A DNA stretch of 64,000 bases from Fibrobacter succinogenes (GTDB taxonomy: Bacteria > Fibrobacterota > Fibrobacteria > Fibrobacterales > Fibrobacteraceae), in NCBI GenBank assembly GCA_902756345.1, contig CACVQR010000012.1:1-64000 (forward strand), given 5' to 3'. Below, one piece after another: positions 17,161-27,075 of the stretch. The translations under genes and the position numbers were made by a program. The notes under the pieces are model-generated. The model worked only from the letters and a program-made list of their open reading frames with translations. It had not been told where the DNA came from and ran no database searches. The first letter of the stretch is position 1. Each line of letters begins with the position of its first letter.

Positions 17161-19302
17161 ATGGTTCTCGAAGGTTCCGTCAAGTCCATTACCTTTCATA
17201 GTCCGCAGAACGGCTTCACCGTGCTGCGGCTTATTGATAACAGTACCAAGAAGGTGGTGGTCGTTACGGGCACCTTGCCTGAACTTTCCGTAGGTGAAAA
17301 CCTGCGTTTCGAAGGCGACTGGGGACGCCACCCTAAATTCGGCGAGCAATTCCAGGCCAAGCATTTCGAAATCGTCGAAACGCAAAACAATAATCTAGAA
17401 GCCTATCTTGGCAGCGGGCTTTTCCCAGGAATAGGCCCCAAGACGGCTAAGGCCATCGTCGAAACTTTCGGCGACGAACTTCGCGATATTCTGGACTACG
17501 AACCGGACCGTTTCCGAGCCAAGAAAATCAAGGGCCTTTCGGCCGCGAAGGTTGAACAGTTCCTTGCGAGTTGGCAAGAAAACCGCCACAGCCGCGAAAC
17601 CTTGTTGTTCCTGTACAATCACGAGATCACGGGCAGCGTTGCAAAAAAGCTGTGGATGAAATTCGGGCAGGACACCATCAGTAAAATCCGCGAAAATCCC
17701 TACATTCTCTGCGAAGAAATCTGGGGAATCGGATTCCTGAAAGCCGACGAAATTGCGATGAAGGTGGGCGTCCCCAAAGACAGTCCCATGCGCCTGCAAG
17801 AGGCGATTCTTTACTCGCTGCAAGAGGCTTCACTTTCGGACGGTCACTGCTATTTGCCAAGCAACGATTTAATCGGCCGCACGCTCAAGAATTTGCGCAT
17901 CGATGTCACCGACGACGACGCGATTCAAAATCTATTGGATCAGTTCAAGCGCATTTGCGAAGCGGGCCGCATCAAGCGCCACGGCGAAGACTGCTTTTAC
18001 CCGCCGCTGGACAACGCGGAGCAGAAAATCGCCGAAATCATCAAGCGCAGACTCAACGAAAACGAGTTGCCGACTTACGGCTTCGAGCGCGAGCTCGTGG
18101 ACTGGGAACGCGAGCACAAGTTCAGTTTTCACCCTGTGCAGCGTGAAGCAATTCGCCTTGCCACCGCACACAAGATTTGCATCATTACCGGCGGCCCAGG
18201 CACCGGCAAGACGACGATTCTCAAGGGAATCCTACACCTTGCCCGCAAAATGGGCGAAAACATTCTGCTCGCCGCCCCTACGGGCCGCGCGGCCAAGCGC
18301 ATGGGCGACTGCTGCGGCGAAAAGGCCTACACCATCCACCGTCTCTTGGATGTCGACCCCGTCACCAAAAAATTCAACAAGAACGAATTCAACAAGCTCG
18401 ACTGCAATTTGCTCGTCGTCGACGAATTCAGTATGGTCGACACCTGGCTTGCGGCCTCGCTCCTGGACGCCGTGCCCGAAACGGCCCGCATCGTCTTTGT
18501 AGGCGATGCCGACCAGCTCCCGAGCGTGGGCCCGGGCAACGTCCTCAACGATCTGCTGCAGTGCCCGCGCATTCCAAGTGTGCGCCTGCAGCACATCTTT
18601 AGGCAATCCGGCGACAACGACATCGCCGACAAGGCAGCCCGCATCAATCAGGGCATCACGCCGTCGCCCATCGAAGGCCCAAACTTCCACTTTGTCCCGT
18701 TCGAAACGCCCGAAGAAGCCAAGCTCCACTTACAGCGACTCATCGCCACCGGCGTCAAAAGCAAAATCGACATCGACCTTAAATCCGACTTGCAGATTCT
18801 TGTTCCCATGCGCAAAGGTCCGCTCGGCATCATCGAGCTGAACCCGTTCCTACAAGACCTCTTGAACCCGGGCGTTCCGCGTCAAAAGATGATGGGCATC
18901 GGCTGGAGCGTGGGCGACCGCGTCATGCAAATCAAGAACAACTACGACAAGAACGTCTTTAACGGCGACGTCGGAATCGTCTACAGCATCTACAAAGAAA
19001 AGCGGAAAATCGCCGTCTTCTTCGACGAAAAACTCATCACCTACCAAGACGACGAACTCGACGAACTGCAACTCGCCTACGCCTGCACCATCCACAAGAG
19101 CCAGGGCAGCGAATACCCTGCCGTCATCGTGATTCTCGACTCCAGCCACTACGTGATGTTGCAACGCAACTTAATCTACACGGCAATTACCCGCGCGAAA
19201 GGCCACGTGTGGATCCTTTCTGCCCCCGGCGCCTTCCACCAGGCCGTCCGCAACAACCGCAGCACCCGCCGCTACACCCGCCTTAAAGAACGCTTGGGAT
19301 GA
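17161..19302 (+). CDS. recD2: RecD2-type ATP-dependent DNA helicase
   Basis: SF1B 5'-3' helicase of RecBCD-independent bacteria, used in DNA repair and replication-fork maintenance. The 713 residues show an N-terminal OB-like region, helix-hairpin-helix region (GLFPGIGPKTAKAIVETFGD, KIKGLSAAKVEQF), Walker A GGPGTGKTT (about 344-352), Walker B VVDEFSM, motif III GDADQLPSVGPG, and motifs V-VI YACTIHKSQGSEYPAVIV and YTAITRAKGHV. ATG 17161 immediately follows the cstA stop with no clear Shine-Dalgarno of its own. Converges on the FISUMP gene ending at 19333. Confidence 0.93.
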   Translation: MVLEGSVKSITFHSPQNGFTVLRLIDNSTKKVVVVTGTLPELSVGENLRFEGDWGRHPKFGEQFQAKHFEIVETQNNNLEAYLGSGLFPGIGPKTAKAIVETFGDELRDILDYEPDRFRAKKIKGLSAAKVEQFLASWQENRHSRETLLFLYNHEITGSVAKKLWMKFGQDTISKIRENPYILCEEIWGIGFLKADEIAMKVGVPKDSPMRLQEAILYSLQEASLSDGHCYLPSNDLIGRTLKNLRIDVTDDDAIQNLLDQFKRICEAGRIKRHGEDCFYPPLDNAEQKIAEIIKRRLNENELPTYGFERELVDWEREHKFSFHPVQREAIRLATAHKICIITGGPGTGKTTILKGILHLARKMGENILLAAPTGRAAKRMGDCCGEKAYTIHRLLDVDPVTKKFNKNEFNKLDCNLLVVDEFSMVDTWLAASLLDAVPETARIVFVGDADQLPSVGPGNVLNDLLQCPRIPSVRLQHIFRQSGDNDIADKAARINQGITPSPIEGPNFHFVPFETPEEAKLHLQRLIATGVKSKIDIDLKSDLQILVPMRKGPLGIIELNPFLQDLLNPGVPRQKMMGIGWSVGDRVMQIKNNYDKNVFNGDVGIVYSIYKEKRKIAVFFDEKLITYQDDELDELQLAYACTIHKSQGSEYPAVIVILDSSHYVMLQRNLIYTAITRAKGHVWILSAPGAFHQAVRNNRSTRRYTRLKERLG

Positions 19303-19332
19303 TTGAGGTGCGAGGCATTTTACGCCGTTCGG

Positions 19333-21453
19333 CTATTCCGCATCCTTGAGGCAACGGACAGGAAGTAAGGCTTCATTAGGATCATTGACAGCACCTCCCT
19401 TGCCAGAAAAGGACGTCCTCCCCCATAGCTGAATGGACAAGACGTATCCATCGCTAGAGAAGAAAAACGCGCTATAGCCGCTGTAACTGAAAAAATCTCC
19501 ATAATGCGATTCAACTAACGCTCCTCCAGTAGGCACCGCAGAAAATCCATAGGCATCTGAACCGCTGTAATCATTCGTCCAACCACTGATAGACCTGAGC
19601 TCATTGCTAGCTTTATCTATTCCACCCACGGTCGTAAGCAAAATTTCAAATTCTTCCTTTTTAGGCAAGTGCCAACCACTGGGGCAAACGGTATCCGCCA
19701 CAGACAAACTGTACAATCGTCCCCCAGCTTCACAGGTTACAGGCATGTCTTCGTAACAACGGCTAATGTCATCATTAGGGCCGGCGTAATTCAGATTTTC
19801 GGCCATCCAGACCTGGTCTCCGATTTTCACGGTCTTGTACTTTTTACCGTCACGATCGTCCGTCATGGTTCCATAATCAATATCCGGATTAAAACGGAAT
19901 TCCTTCGGCACATCATAGCTCCAGTCCTTCAAATTAGTCCAACCATTCACCGTACAGTAAAAGCTCCCGGTAACGCTATCAGCCCTTTCAATGATCCGGC
20001 CAACATCTCCAGCTTCACATTTTTCATCGCGCCTAACGAAATCTACATCCACCGCTTTCCGCCAACTTGGGGGTTCGCCAGGTGCCGCACCATTATTATA
20101 CCAAAGAATAGCATCAGGGCAACTATCGCAATAGTAATAGGCTCCATCTTTAGGACTTTTGCTAATTTCTCCACGGCGCTTAAAAGTACAGCCATCGAGC
20201 ATAAGTGTACGATCTTCTTCGTTAGCGTCCACCCAGCGACCAAGAATTTCGTCGAACTTTTCTACATCACCCCTGTCACCTTCACGCAACTGGCCATCAA
20301 ACCCAGAAGCAGGGACTTCCTCTTGTTTAGGTTCATCTACAGGTCCATCTATACACGACCCCCTGAGCCAAGTCCAAATTTTCGATTTCTTGCAATAAAA
20401 GCAAATGTCGGAGTCATAAATTGAACTATTCTTATTATTGACATGCCTTGCCACAGAGTCTGTACTATAAGCAGGATAAGCAGGACAAAAACCAATGTCA
20501 TAAATTCTAGACCAGAAATCATTTATACGCTTTATATAGTCTTGACTACTCGGAAGAGAACCTATTTTCCAACCCAAGATATCCTGGTAGATTGCATCAA
20601 GTTTTCCTTCAAAATATTTATTTTGCGCTTCATCCGCAATTTTTGCTTTGGCAATTTCGTCATTCCATTTACCGTCTTCCTTGATGTCAGCTGCAAAATC
20701 CTTCAAGAATTCCGCTAATTTGCTTTCGCCACCATAGCATAGCGAGAGTACACTAACAGCGAGCAACTCTGCACTTCCCTTATCGCCGGCAATACTCATG
20801 TCTACAAAACTTGCAAACGAGCCCATAATGTAAAACGCGCTTAAGACATCAACCTCGGCCAGTATCTTAGCTGAAAAAAATTTGAGTCCTTGTTCGAGCA
20901 GATAAAAGACGCGATCCTGTTCCAAGTGCGTAAGCACATTGACATTCACCGTATCATGGTCGCTCAGGTCGGCGAGTGCGTTCAAGGTAATATTACTGCC
21001 CGAAACTTCGAAAAGGACATAAGGGCTCGACAAGGTCACTCCTGGCACAACAAACGAGCCGTCTTTATCTGACTGAACTTTTCCTTCAAAATATTTTCCA
21101 GTTTGGGCAAAGGTTTTTGCATCCAGTTCGTAAATCTTGACTTTGGTTCCAGCGCGGAACGGTCCCTTCTGGGCAACACCGTAAATCGTCTTGTCCTTGA
21201 TGACTGCTGCAGGCACGGAGTCTGTCGCCGAAGAATCCGGTTCGCGCGCCGAACTACTCGAGACATTCTCTTTGGCAGACGAAATACCCTTGCTGCTAGA
21301 CGACAACTTTACCTTAGCGCTGCTGCTGGAGGATATTTCTTCTATATCTTCTACAGACGAGTCGAAAGACGTTTCCACTACCAAATCGTCGTTCCCGCAA
21401 GCAACAAGCAAGACAACAATGCTTAACAAGACATGCCATTTTGTATAAACCAT
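19333..21453 (-). CDS. FISUMP-domain lipoprotein, copy 1
   Basis: A 706-residue lipoprotein: lipobox LLVAC (Cys19), Ser-rich linkers (about 35-85), a beta-sandwich-like domain starting GVAQKGPFRAGTKVKIYELD (about 90-165), a central helical region, a domain with repeated YYCDSC and FYCTVNGW patterns, and the C-terminal Fibrobacter major paralogous domain (DYGTMTDDRDGKKYKTVKIG, WMAENLNYAG, CPSGWHLPKKEEFEIL, RCLKD). Start 21453 is chosen because GGAGGTGATT precedes it. It follows a close paralogue by 15 nt, so the pair arose by tandem duplication. A cell-surface adhesion or substrate-binding role is possible but not shown. Confidence 0.8.
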   Translation of the reverse strand: MVYTKWHVLLSIVVLLVACGNDDLVVETSFDSSVEDIEEISSSSSAKVKLSSSSKGISSAKENVSSSSAREPDSSATDSVPAAVIKDKTIYGVAQKGPFRAGTKVKIYELDAKTFAQTGKYFEGKVQSDKDGSFVVPGVTLSSPYVLFEVSGSNITLNALADLSDHDTVNVNVLTHLEQDRVFYLLEQGLKFFSAKILAEVDVLSAFYIMGSFASFVDMSIAGDKGSAELLAVSVLSLCYGGESKLAEFLKDFAADIKEDGKWNDEIAKAKIADEAQNKYFEGKLDAIYQDILGWKIGSLPSSQDYIKRINDFWSRIYDIGFCPAYPAYSTDSVARHVNNKNSSIYDSDICFYCKKSKIWTWLRGSCIDGPVDEPKQEEVPASGFDGQLREGDRGDVEKFDEILGRWVDANEEDRTLMLDGCTFKRRGEISKSPKDGAYYYCDSCPDAILWYNNGAAPGEPPSWRKAVDVDFVRRDEKCEAGDVGRIIERADSVTGSFYCTVNGWTNLKDWSYDVPKEFRFNPDIDYGTMTDDRDGKKYKTVKIGDQVWMAENLNYAGPNDDISRCYEDMPVTCEAGGRLYSLSVADTVCPSGWHLPKKEEFEILLTTVGGIDKASNELRSISGWTNDYSGSDAYGFSAVPTGGALVESHYGDFFSYSGYSAFFFSSDGYVLSIQLWGRTSFSGKGGAVNDPNEALLPVRCLKDAE

Positions 21454-21468
21454 AATCACCTCCGTCGA

Positions 21469-23586
21469 TTATTTCGCATCCTTGAGGCAACGAACAGAAA
21501 ATTCCGATTCCTTGGAGTCATAATGAGGAACGCCTTCCTCATAATCGTATACTACAGAGGCTTCATCCGTTCCCAACAGCATCACGTACACGTATCTTTC
21601 ATTGTATTCAGTTGAAGTCAAGAAAAACGCAAAACTGCCAGCAAGGTTGTATTCAGGCATGCGGTATGAATAAATATGCTTTCCACCTGCAGGCACCGCA
21701 GAAAAACCGACCACATCTAGGCCTTGAGTCCAGCTCGTGTATTCATTCTTCCAACCGCTGGTAGCCTTGAACATATCGGCAAGGCTGTATTGCGCCTTGT
21801 CATATTTGTCATACACTCGTTTTACAGCAGAGAACAATGTTTCGAACTCTTTCTTTGATGGCAAATGCCAGCCTTCGGGACAAACATCCCTTGCCACATC
21901 CCATTTATAAAGGCGCCCTCCCGTTTCGCAGTTTTCAGAGACATCATCGTAGCAATGCCCTATCCCGTCACCCGCATAATTCAAGTTTTCTGCCATCCAG
22001 GTCTGGTTACCAATCTTTACAGTCCTATACGTCTTGCCGTCACGTTTGTCTGTCATGGATCCATAATCAATATCTGGATAAAAACGGTATTCCTTCGGCA
22101 CATCAAAACTCCATGCCATAAAATCCACCCAACCATTCGCGGAACAGTAATATCTATTTGTGACGGTATCTATTCCGGCAATAATCCGGCCAAAGTCTTC
22201 ACTATCGCATTTATTATCTCGCTTAATGAAATCTATTTCCCGCGCTCTCTTCCAATCGTATCCATCTATTCCTACTTCAGAATCCATATAATACGCGCAA
22301 ACATAATAGGTTTTATCCCTGGGATTCAAGCCTATTTCGCCTTCACGCTTATGCGTACATCCATTGAGCATAAGGGTAACATAGTCATAGCTTACATAAT
22401 CCGCTATTATCCACGCCTTTAAGTCTTCGTCATACTTATATATACGACCCGTCGAGTCGCCTTTCTGTAGTTCCCCATCAGTTCCTGCAGCCCATCCATA
22501 CGTATCTACAGTTGAGTAATCAGCACGAAAAAACGCGCCACCTCGGCAAATATCCCATGAATTGTTGCCTGTGCGAATAAAAGCACCTTCATCTTTACAT
22601 TCTACATTGCATTTGCTCCAACCTCGAAAGCCACACAACATCTTCTTTATATACTTTCCAAATTTCGGAACAGGACCGCTTTCCCAGCCCATAATATTAT
22701 TATGGATTCGTTCTACAATCTGCACATCGTAATCAAACCTGGTTCCAACATTGTATCTAGTGGTTTCGTCATTCCATGTACCATCCTTCCTAAAATCATT
22801 CCCAAAAGTGTCCAGGAACATAATCAAATAATTCTCGTTACGGCCAACAAGAACGCTAGTAGCAAGCAAAGCAGCACTTTCTTCGCTATCGCCAAAAATA
22901 TTTATGTCTTCAAAATTTTCAAATTCGCGACCAAAATAAAACGCTTTGGAAACTTCGGACTCGGCCTGTTTCTTGGCAGCAGCAAAGTCCATCCCCTTCC
23001 CGAACAGGAAAAGAATACGTTCATACGTCATATGCGTAAGCAAGTTGACATTCACCTTTTCGCGTCCATCAAGATTGGCTAGAGCACGCAAGGTGATTTC
23101 ATCGCTAGACTCTTCACCTATCACCTCATGAGGGAACTTGCCTGCCAGCTCATTACGGAACTTGCCTGTCACCTCAAAAAGAGCATACGGGCTCGTCAAT
23201 TCCACATTCGACACCTTGAACCCACCATCACCAACTGAATCGACTTCTCCAGAAAAAAACTTTCCCGTTTTAGTCAAAGTTTTTTCATCCAATTCGTAAA
23301 GTTTGACAGTGGACCCGGCGACGAACGGCCCCTTCTGGGCAACACCGGAAATAGTCCTGCCTTTTTCTTCCTCCGCAAATTCCGAACTACTTGAAGAATT
23401 TTCTTCGGCAGACGAATACACCGCGCTACTGGACGAAGACTCGACCCTACCACTACTGCTAGAAGAATCTTCGATATCTTCAACAGCCGCATCGAAAGAC
23501 GTTTCAATGACCAAATCACTGTCGTCCCCACAAGCGGCGAGCATGACTACAAAGCCTAGAAAAACAAACCATTTAATACAAGCCAT
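21469..23586 (-). CDS. FISUMP-domain lipoprotein, copy 2
   Basis: A 705-residue paralogue of the next gene with the same order: lipobox MLAAC (Cys19), Ser4-5 linkers, the GVAQKGPFVAGSTVKLYELD domain, the central helical block with NVNLLTHMTYERILFLFG, the CNVEC/YYCSANGWVDF region and the FISUMP C-terminus (TRDGKTYRTVKIG-like, WMAENLNYAG, CPEGWHLPSKKEFETL, RCLKDAK). The start at 23586 aligns with the paralogue and removes five residues of a longer frame. Central regions have diverged more than the two ends. Function unknown. Confidence 0.8.
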   Translation of the reverse strand: MACIKWFVFLGFVVMLAACGDDSDLVIETSFDAAVEDIEDSSSSSGRVESSSSSAVYSSAEENSSSSSEFAEEEKGRTISGVAQKGPFVAGSTVKLYELDEKTLTKTGKFFSGEVDSVGDGGFKVSNVELTSPYALFEVTGKFRNELAGKFPHEVIGEESSDEITLRALANLDGREKVNVNLLTHMTYERILFLFGKGMDFAAAKKQAESEVSKAFYFGREFENFEDINIFGDSEESAALLATSVLVGRNENYLIMFLDTFGNDFRKDGTWNDETTRYNVGTRFDYDVQIVERIHNNIMGWESGPVPKFGKYIKKMLCGFRGWSKCNVECKDEGAFIRTGNNSWDICRGGAFFRADYSTVDTYGWAAGTDGELQKGDSTGRIYKYDEDLKAWIIADYVSYDYVTLMLNGCTHKREGEIGLNPRDKTYYVCAYYMDSEVGIDGYDWKRAREIDFIKRDNKCDSEDFGRIIAGIDTVTNRYYCSANGWVDFMAWSFDVPKEYRFYPDIDYGSMTDKRDGKTYRTVKIGNQTWMAENLNYAGDGIGHCYDDVSENCETGGRLYKWDVARDVCPEGWHLPSKKEFETLFSAVKRVYDKYDKAQYSLADMFKATSGWKNEYTSWTQGLDVVGFSAVPAGGKHIYSYRMPEYNLAGSFAFFLTSTEYNERYVYVMLLGTDEASVVYDYEEGVPHYDSKESEFSVRCLKDAK

Positions 23587-23664
23587 AGACAGCCCCTTCA
23601 TAGCCCAAGCGCATTATTTACCAATATATATTATTTGATGTAGAAACGCAATTATCGCAATCAC

Positions 23665-23694
23665 AAAAAAAATCCCGCAGACTTCTCCGCGGGA
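23665..23694 (-). terminator. intrinsic terminator downstream of ilvE
   Basis: Minus strand TCCCGCGGA-GAAG-TCTGCGGGA (9-bp stem, one wobble) followed by eight T. It lies 75 nt after the ilvE stop and separates it from the FISUMP pair. Confidence 0.9.
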
Positions 23695-23730
23695 AATTTT
23701 CAAATTCTGAAGACAGTTTCCGTTAAGATT

Positions 23731-23771
23731 CTACTTCCTACCGTCTACTGTCTACTTCCTACTGTCTACTA
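23731..23771. repeat. CTACTTCCTACTGT short-word repeat, copy 1
   Basis: Tandem degenerate units CTACTTCCTACCGT, CTACTGT, CTACTTCCTACTGT, CTACTAC. The last unit supplies the ilvE stop codon. The same words recur at 27099-27123, 29324-29347 (inverted) and 60427-60454. Confidence 0.75.
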
Positions 23772-24803
23772 CAGTTCCACCACTTCAGTCCAGCCGAACG
23801 GGTCTTCGGCCTCACCGAACTGGATGGCAGTGTACTTCGTGAAGAGTTCCGTGCAGACCGGGCCCGGATTCTTGCCGTCACCATAGGTGAATTCCTTGCC
23901 GGCAACCGGATCCACGATCTTCTTGATCGGGGTAATCACGGCGGCGGTACCGCATTCGGCAGTTTCGGAGAATTCAGCGAGTTCTTCGAACGGAACCTGG
24001 CGGCGTTCCACGGTGTAACCCAGGTATTCAGCCAGTTGCTGCAAACTCTTGTTGGTGATAGACGGCAAAATGGATTCGGACTTCGGGGTCACGTAGGTCT
24101 TGCCCTTGATGCCGAAGAAGTTTGCCGGACCGCATTCGTCGATGTACTTCTTTTCCTTCGCATCCAGGTAGATGGTGCTGGAGTAGCCGAGTTTCTTGGC
24201 TTCGGCGAGGGAAAGCAAGCTGGCAGCGTAGTTACCGCCGACCTTCACCGTACCCGTACCCTGCGGAGCGGCGCGGTCGAAGTTGCGGCTAATCATCATG
24301 TCGACCGGCTTGAACCCGTCCTTGAAGTACGGACCCACCGGAGTCACGAACATCATGAGCAAGTATTCATCAGCAGGCTTCACACCCACTTCCGGGCTCA
24401 TACCAATCAGGAGCGGACGAATATAGAGCGTTGCACCGTAGCCATACGGCGGAACAAAGCGCTTGTTGGCCTTCACCACAGTGTGAACCATTTCGCGGAA
24501 CAATTCAACAGGCGGCACAGCCATGAGTACGCGGTTAGCCGTGTTCTGCATGCGCTTGGCGTTTTCGTCGACGCGGAAAATACGGACCTTGCCGTCCTTG
24601 CCCGTGTAAGCCTTGAGGCCTTCAAAACCTTCCTGGCCGTAATGCAAGCAAGTAGCGGCCATGTGGATGCTAATGTCCTTGGAAGAAGACAGCTCAATCT
24701 TGCCCCACTGACCATTGCGGTAGTAGCAGCGTACATTGTAATCGGTGTCATAATAACCGAAGGGGAGCGTCTTCCAATCGACAGTATTCAAATCAACTTG
24801 CAT
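23769..24803 (-). CDS. ilvE: branched-chain amino acid aminotransferase
   Basis: PLP enzyme for the last step of Leu, Ile and Val synthesis. The 344 residues match the class with N-terminal YRNGQWGKIEL and HYGQEGFEGLKAYTGKDGKV; the PLP lysine lies in GTGTVKVGGNYAASLL, and the motifs YLDAKEKKYIDECGPANFFG and ECGTAAVITPIK follow. Length is normal. A 12-bp palindrome TTCGGTACCGAA lies at about 24848-24859, upstream of the gene, and may be an operator. Confidence 0.95.
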   Translation of the reverse strand: MQVDLNTVDWKTLPFGYYDTDYNVRCYYRNGQWGKIELSSSKDISIHMAATCLHYGQEGFEGLKAYTGKDGKVRIFRVDENAKRMQNTANRVLMAVPPVELFREMVHTVVKANKRFVPPYGYGATLYIRPLLIGMSPEVGVKPADEYLLMMFVTPVGPYFKDGFKPVDMMISRNFDRAAPQGTGTVKVGGNYAASLLSLAEAKKLGYSSTIYLDAKEKKYIDECGPANFFGIKGKTYVTPKSESILPSITNKSLQQLAEYLGYTVERRQVPFEELAEFSETAECGTAAVITPIKKIVDPVAGKEFTYGDGKNPGPVCTELFTKYTAIQFGEAEDPFGWTEVVEL

Positions 24804-24901
24804 ATTATTAACCTTTTTTGCAGTTTGTGCATTTTTAAAGGTATCGTTCGGTACCGAAAGAAAAATACAATTATCGGGGGCATTTTGGCTTGCTTTTTTA
24901 T

Positions 24902-24985
24902 AAAAAAGGGGGAAGAATCCCCCTGGTTCGCACTACGTTGCTCTCCACCCTCTCTGCGGGCGCTCGCCGCCCCGCAACGCCCCGG
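24902..24985 (-). repeat. three-hairpin intergenic element, copy a
   Basis: Minus strand: GGGGCGTTGCGGGG opening, hairpin 1 GCGGGCG region, AGAGAGGGTG, a looser second hairpin, and hairpin 3 GGGGG-ATTCTT-CCCCC followed by TTTTTT. It starts directly at the stop codon of the lipoprotein gene ending at 24986 and is probably its terminator. Confidence 0.75.
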
Positions 24986-25720
24986 CTAATTGTCCTTCAC
25001 GCAACGGACAGAAAATCGCATATTCCATGTTTGACTATCAATGGCCGCGTAATCTTTATCATAAGACAAGCTTATATCAATTGCGAATTCGCTATAGGTC
25101 TGGGATTCAGAAGAACTCCAGAAATTAGCACTGTATCCCTCATTGCCATCAATAATTCCATTGTCATTCACATCTCCACTAGGGAGCGCCGCAAAGGAAT
25201 AGGCATCCGAGCCATTTCCGTTGTCATACCAGCCGCTAGAAGATTTAAGCAATGCGCCTGCCGTTTCTTGGTCGCCAATTGTGGTAAATAAAATTTCAAA
25301 TTCATCTCTTGTCGGCAGATGCCAGCCACTCGGGCAAGCATTTTTCGCAGCAGACCAGCTATAACCACGACCATATTCGGAACATTTGGTCGTGTCACGA
25401 TAGGAGCAGCTACTGTTCAATGTATTATAGTTCAAGTTTTCCGCCATCCAGGTCTGCGTACCGATGGTCACAGTCTTGTAGGTCTGCCCATCACGTTCGT
25501 CAGTCATAGTCCCCGTAACTACAGTCGAAGGATCTACATACCCCTCGGGAACACCGCTACTCGAGGAAGACTTCGTCGAACGGCTCGAACCATCGCAGTC
25601 CCCGCAAACAGACGAAGAGGATTTTTCACTCGGGTCTGTGGCTGGCGCTGAACTATTAGAGTCATCGTCACAGGCAACAAACAAAACTGCCGAAAGCAAC
25701 AACGCAAAGATCTTTTTCAC
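24986..25720 (-). CDS. short FISUMP-domain lipoprotein
   Basis: A 244-residue lipoprotein with GTG start (25720) behind CCGGAGG. Lipobox LFVAC (Cys17), Ser-rich linker (about 20-58), then a nearly minimal major paralogous domain: TGTMTDERDGQTYKTVTIG, TWMAENLNYNT, GYSWSAAKNACPSGWHLPTR, NFWSSSESQTYSEFAIDI, RFSVRCVKDN. It lacks the GVAQKGPF and central domains of the larger paralogues. Secreted to the cell envelope; function unknown. Confidence 0.82.
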   Translation of the reverse strand: MKKIFALLLSAVLFVACDDDSNSSAPATDPSEKSSSSVCGDCDGSSRSTKSSSSSGVPEGYVDPSTVVTGTMTDERDGQTYKTVTIGTQTWMAENLNYNTLNSSCSYRDTTKCSEYGRGYSWSAAKNACPSGWHLPTRDEFEILFTTIGDQETAGALLKSSSGWYDNGNGSDAYSFAALPSGDVNDNGIIDGNEGYSANFWSSSESQTYSEFAIDISLSYDKDYAAIDSQTWNMRFSVRCVKDN

Positions 25721-25959
25721 AGAAAACCTCCGGTAACTTCAAATCAAATACTCGGACAAAATATAATTCTTTTACGGATTGAACAGGAGATGCCGTCCCC
25801 GTTCCGAGAATCATATCCACTAAGCAGCAAAGCTGCAAGTGACTATTGTCATCAGTGCGGCAAAACAAATAGAGGTTTTTCTTCATATCTAGATTTTGCG
25901 TTGGCAAAATCGAATCCGTGTGGCAATGATAGGGCGAATAAATTCTATCTTACTCGTCG

Positions 25960-26994
25960 ATGAATTCCCTTTTGCAAAAAGCAATCGAAGGCAACCGCCT
26001 CTCCCCCGCCGAAGCACTCGACATTCTGAAGAACGCCCCGTGGACCGAGGTGGTGCAGGCAGGAGACGCCATCCGCAAGCGCATGCACCCCGAAGGCAAA
26101 GTGGGCTACACGGCCTTTCGCATTGTGAATTACACGAATGTCTGCGAAATCACATGCAGTTTCTGTAGTTTTTGCAGGCCCGCGCACAGTCCCGAAGCCT
26201 ACGTGCTTAGTTTGGACGAAATCCGAAAGAAAACGCTCGAAGCGAAGGCCAAAGGAGCCGACCAGATTTTTTTGCAAGGTGGCGTGAACAAGGATATTCC
26301 GCTTGAATACTACACCGATGTTCTGAAAATGCTTACGCAAGAACTCGACGTGAAAGTTCGCGGTTTTTCGCCGGTGGAGCTCGTGCGCATCGCCGAATTC
26401 AACGGAATCACGCTCGACGAGCTGCTAGATATTCTTAAAGAGGCGGGCCTGAGTTCTGTGCCGGGTGCCGGCGCCGAGATTCTCTCCGACCGTATGCGTC
26501 AAATCCTGAGCCCGAAAAAATTGCCCGCCCAAGTCTGGTGCGACACGCTCGCCGCCTGCCACAAGAAGGGGCTCCCCGGTAGCGCAAACATCGTCTTCGG
26601 TAGCGTCGAGACGCCCGAAGAAATCATCGAGCACCTGGATTACGTGCGCAAGACTCAGGACATCGCCGGCGGATTCAAGAGTTTTGTGGTTTGGACATTC
26701 CAGCCGCAGACAGACAAGTTCCCGATCCGCCACGTGCGCGGCGACGAATACCTCAAGCTTTTGGCACTCAGCCGCCTGTACCTCGACAACATCCCGCATA
26801 TCGAAGTATCGCTACTCGGCATGGGGCTCTCGCTCGGCGAACTCGGCCTGCACGCCGGCGCCGATGACATCAACAGTATCGTCATCGAGGAGAACGTTCT
26901 CCAGAATCATGGCCTCACCAGCATCGAGCAAGCCGAAGATTTCATCAAAAACGCCGGTTTTACCCCCTACCGCCGTAGTCTTAACTTTGATTAA
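25960..26994 (+). CDS. mqnC: cyclic dehypoxanthinylfutalosine synthase
   Basis: Radical SAM enzyme of the futalosine route to menaquinone, consistent with a quinone-using anaerobe. The 344 residues carry the cluster motif C62-x3-C66-x2-C69 in YTNVCEITCSFCSF, then QIFLQGGVNKDIPLEYY, SVPGAGAEILSDRMR, SANIVFGSVETPEE, FVVWTFQPQTDKF and a C-terminal IEENVLQNHG block, all in the MqnC order. MqnE-type alternatives are less likely because of the AEIL and WTFQP motifs. TATCTTAC about 10 nt before the ATG suggests a very short leader. Confidence 0.88.
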   Translation: MNSLLQKAIEGNRLSPAEALDILKNAPWTEVVQAGDAIRKRMHPEGKVGYTAFRIVNYTNVCEITCSFCSFCRPAHSPEAYVLSLDEIRKKTLEAKAKGADQIFLQGGVNKDIPLEYYTDVLKMLTQELDVKVRGFSPVELVRIAEFNGITLDELLDILKEAGLSSVPGAGAEILSDRMRQILSPKKLPAQVWCDTLAACHKKGLPGSANIVFGSVETPEEIIEHLDYVRKTQDIAGGFKSFVVWTFQPQTDKFPIRHVRGDEYLKLLALSRLYLDNIPHIEVSLLGMGLSLGELGLHAGADDINSIVIEENVLQNHGLTSIEQAEDFIKNAGFTPYRRSLNFD

Positions 26995-27075
26995 GGCGAG
27001 AGTCGCGACCATGGCAAGCGAAGCATGTCAATGGGCATGACCGAGCCGCCACAAAGTGCGCTACAAAGTAGCGCC

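Noticed and set aside
25668-25907. 79-codon frame on the minus strand upstream of the short FISUMP gene
   Set aside because: Overlaps the signal-peptide end of the lipoprotein in another frame and shows no protein features.
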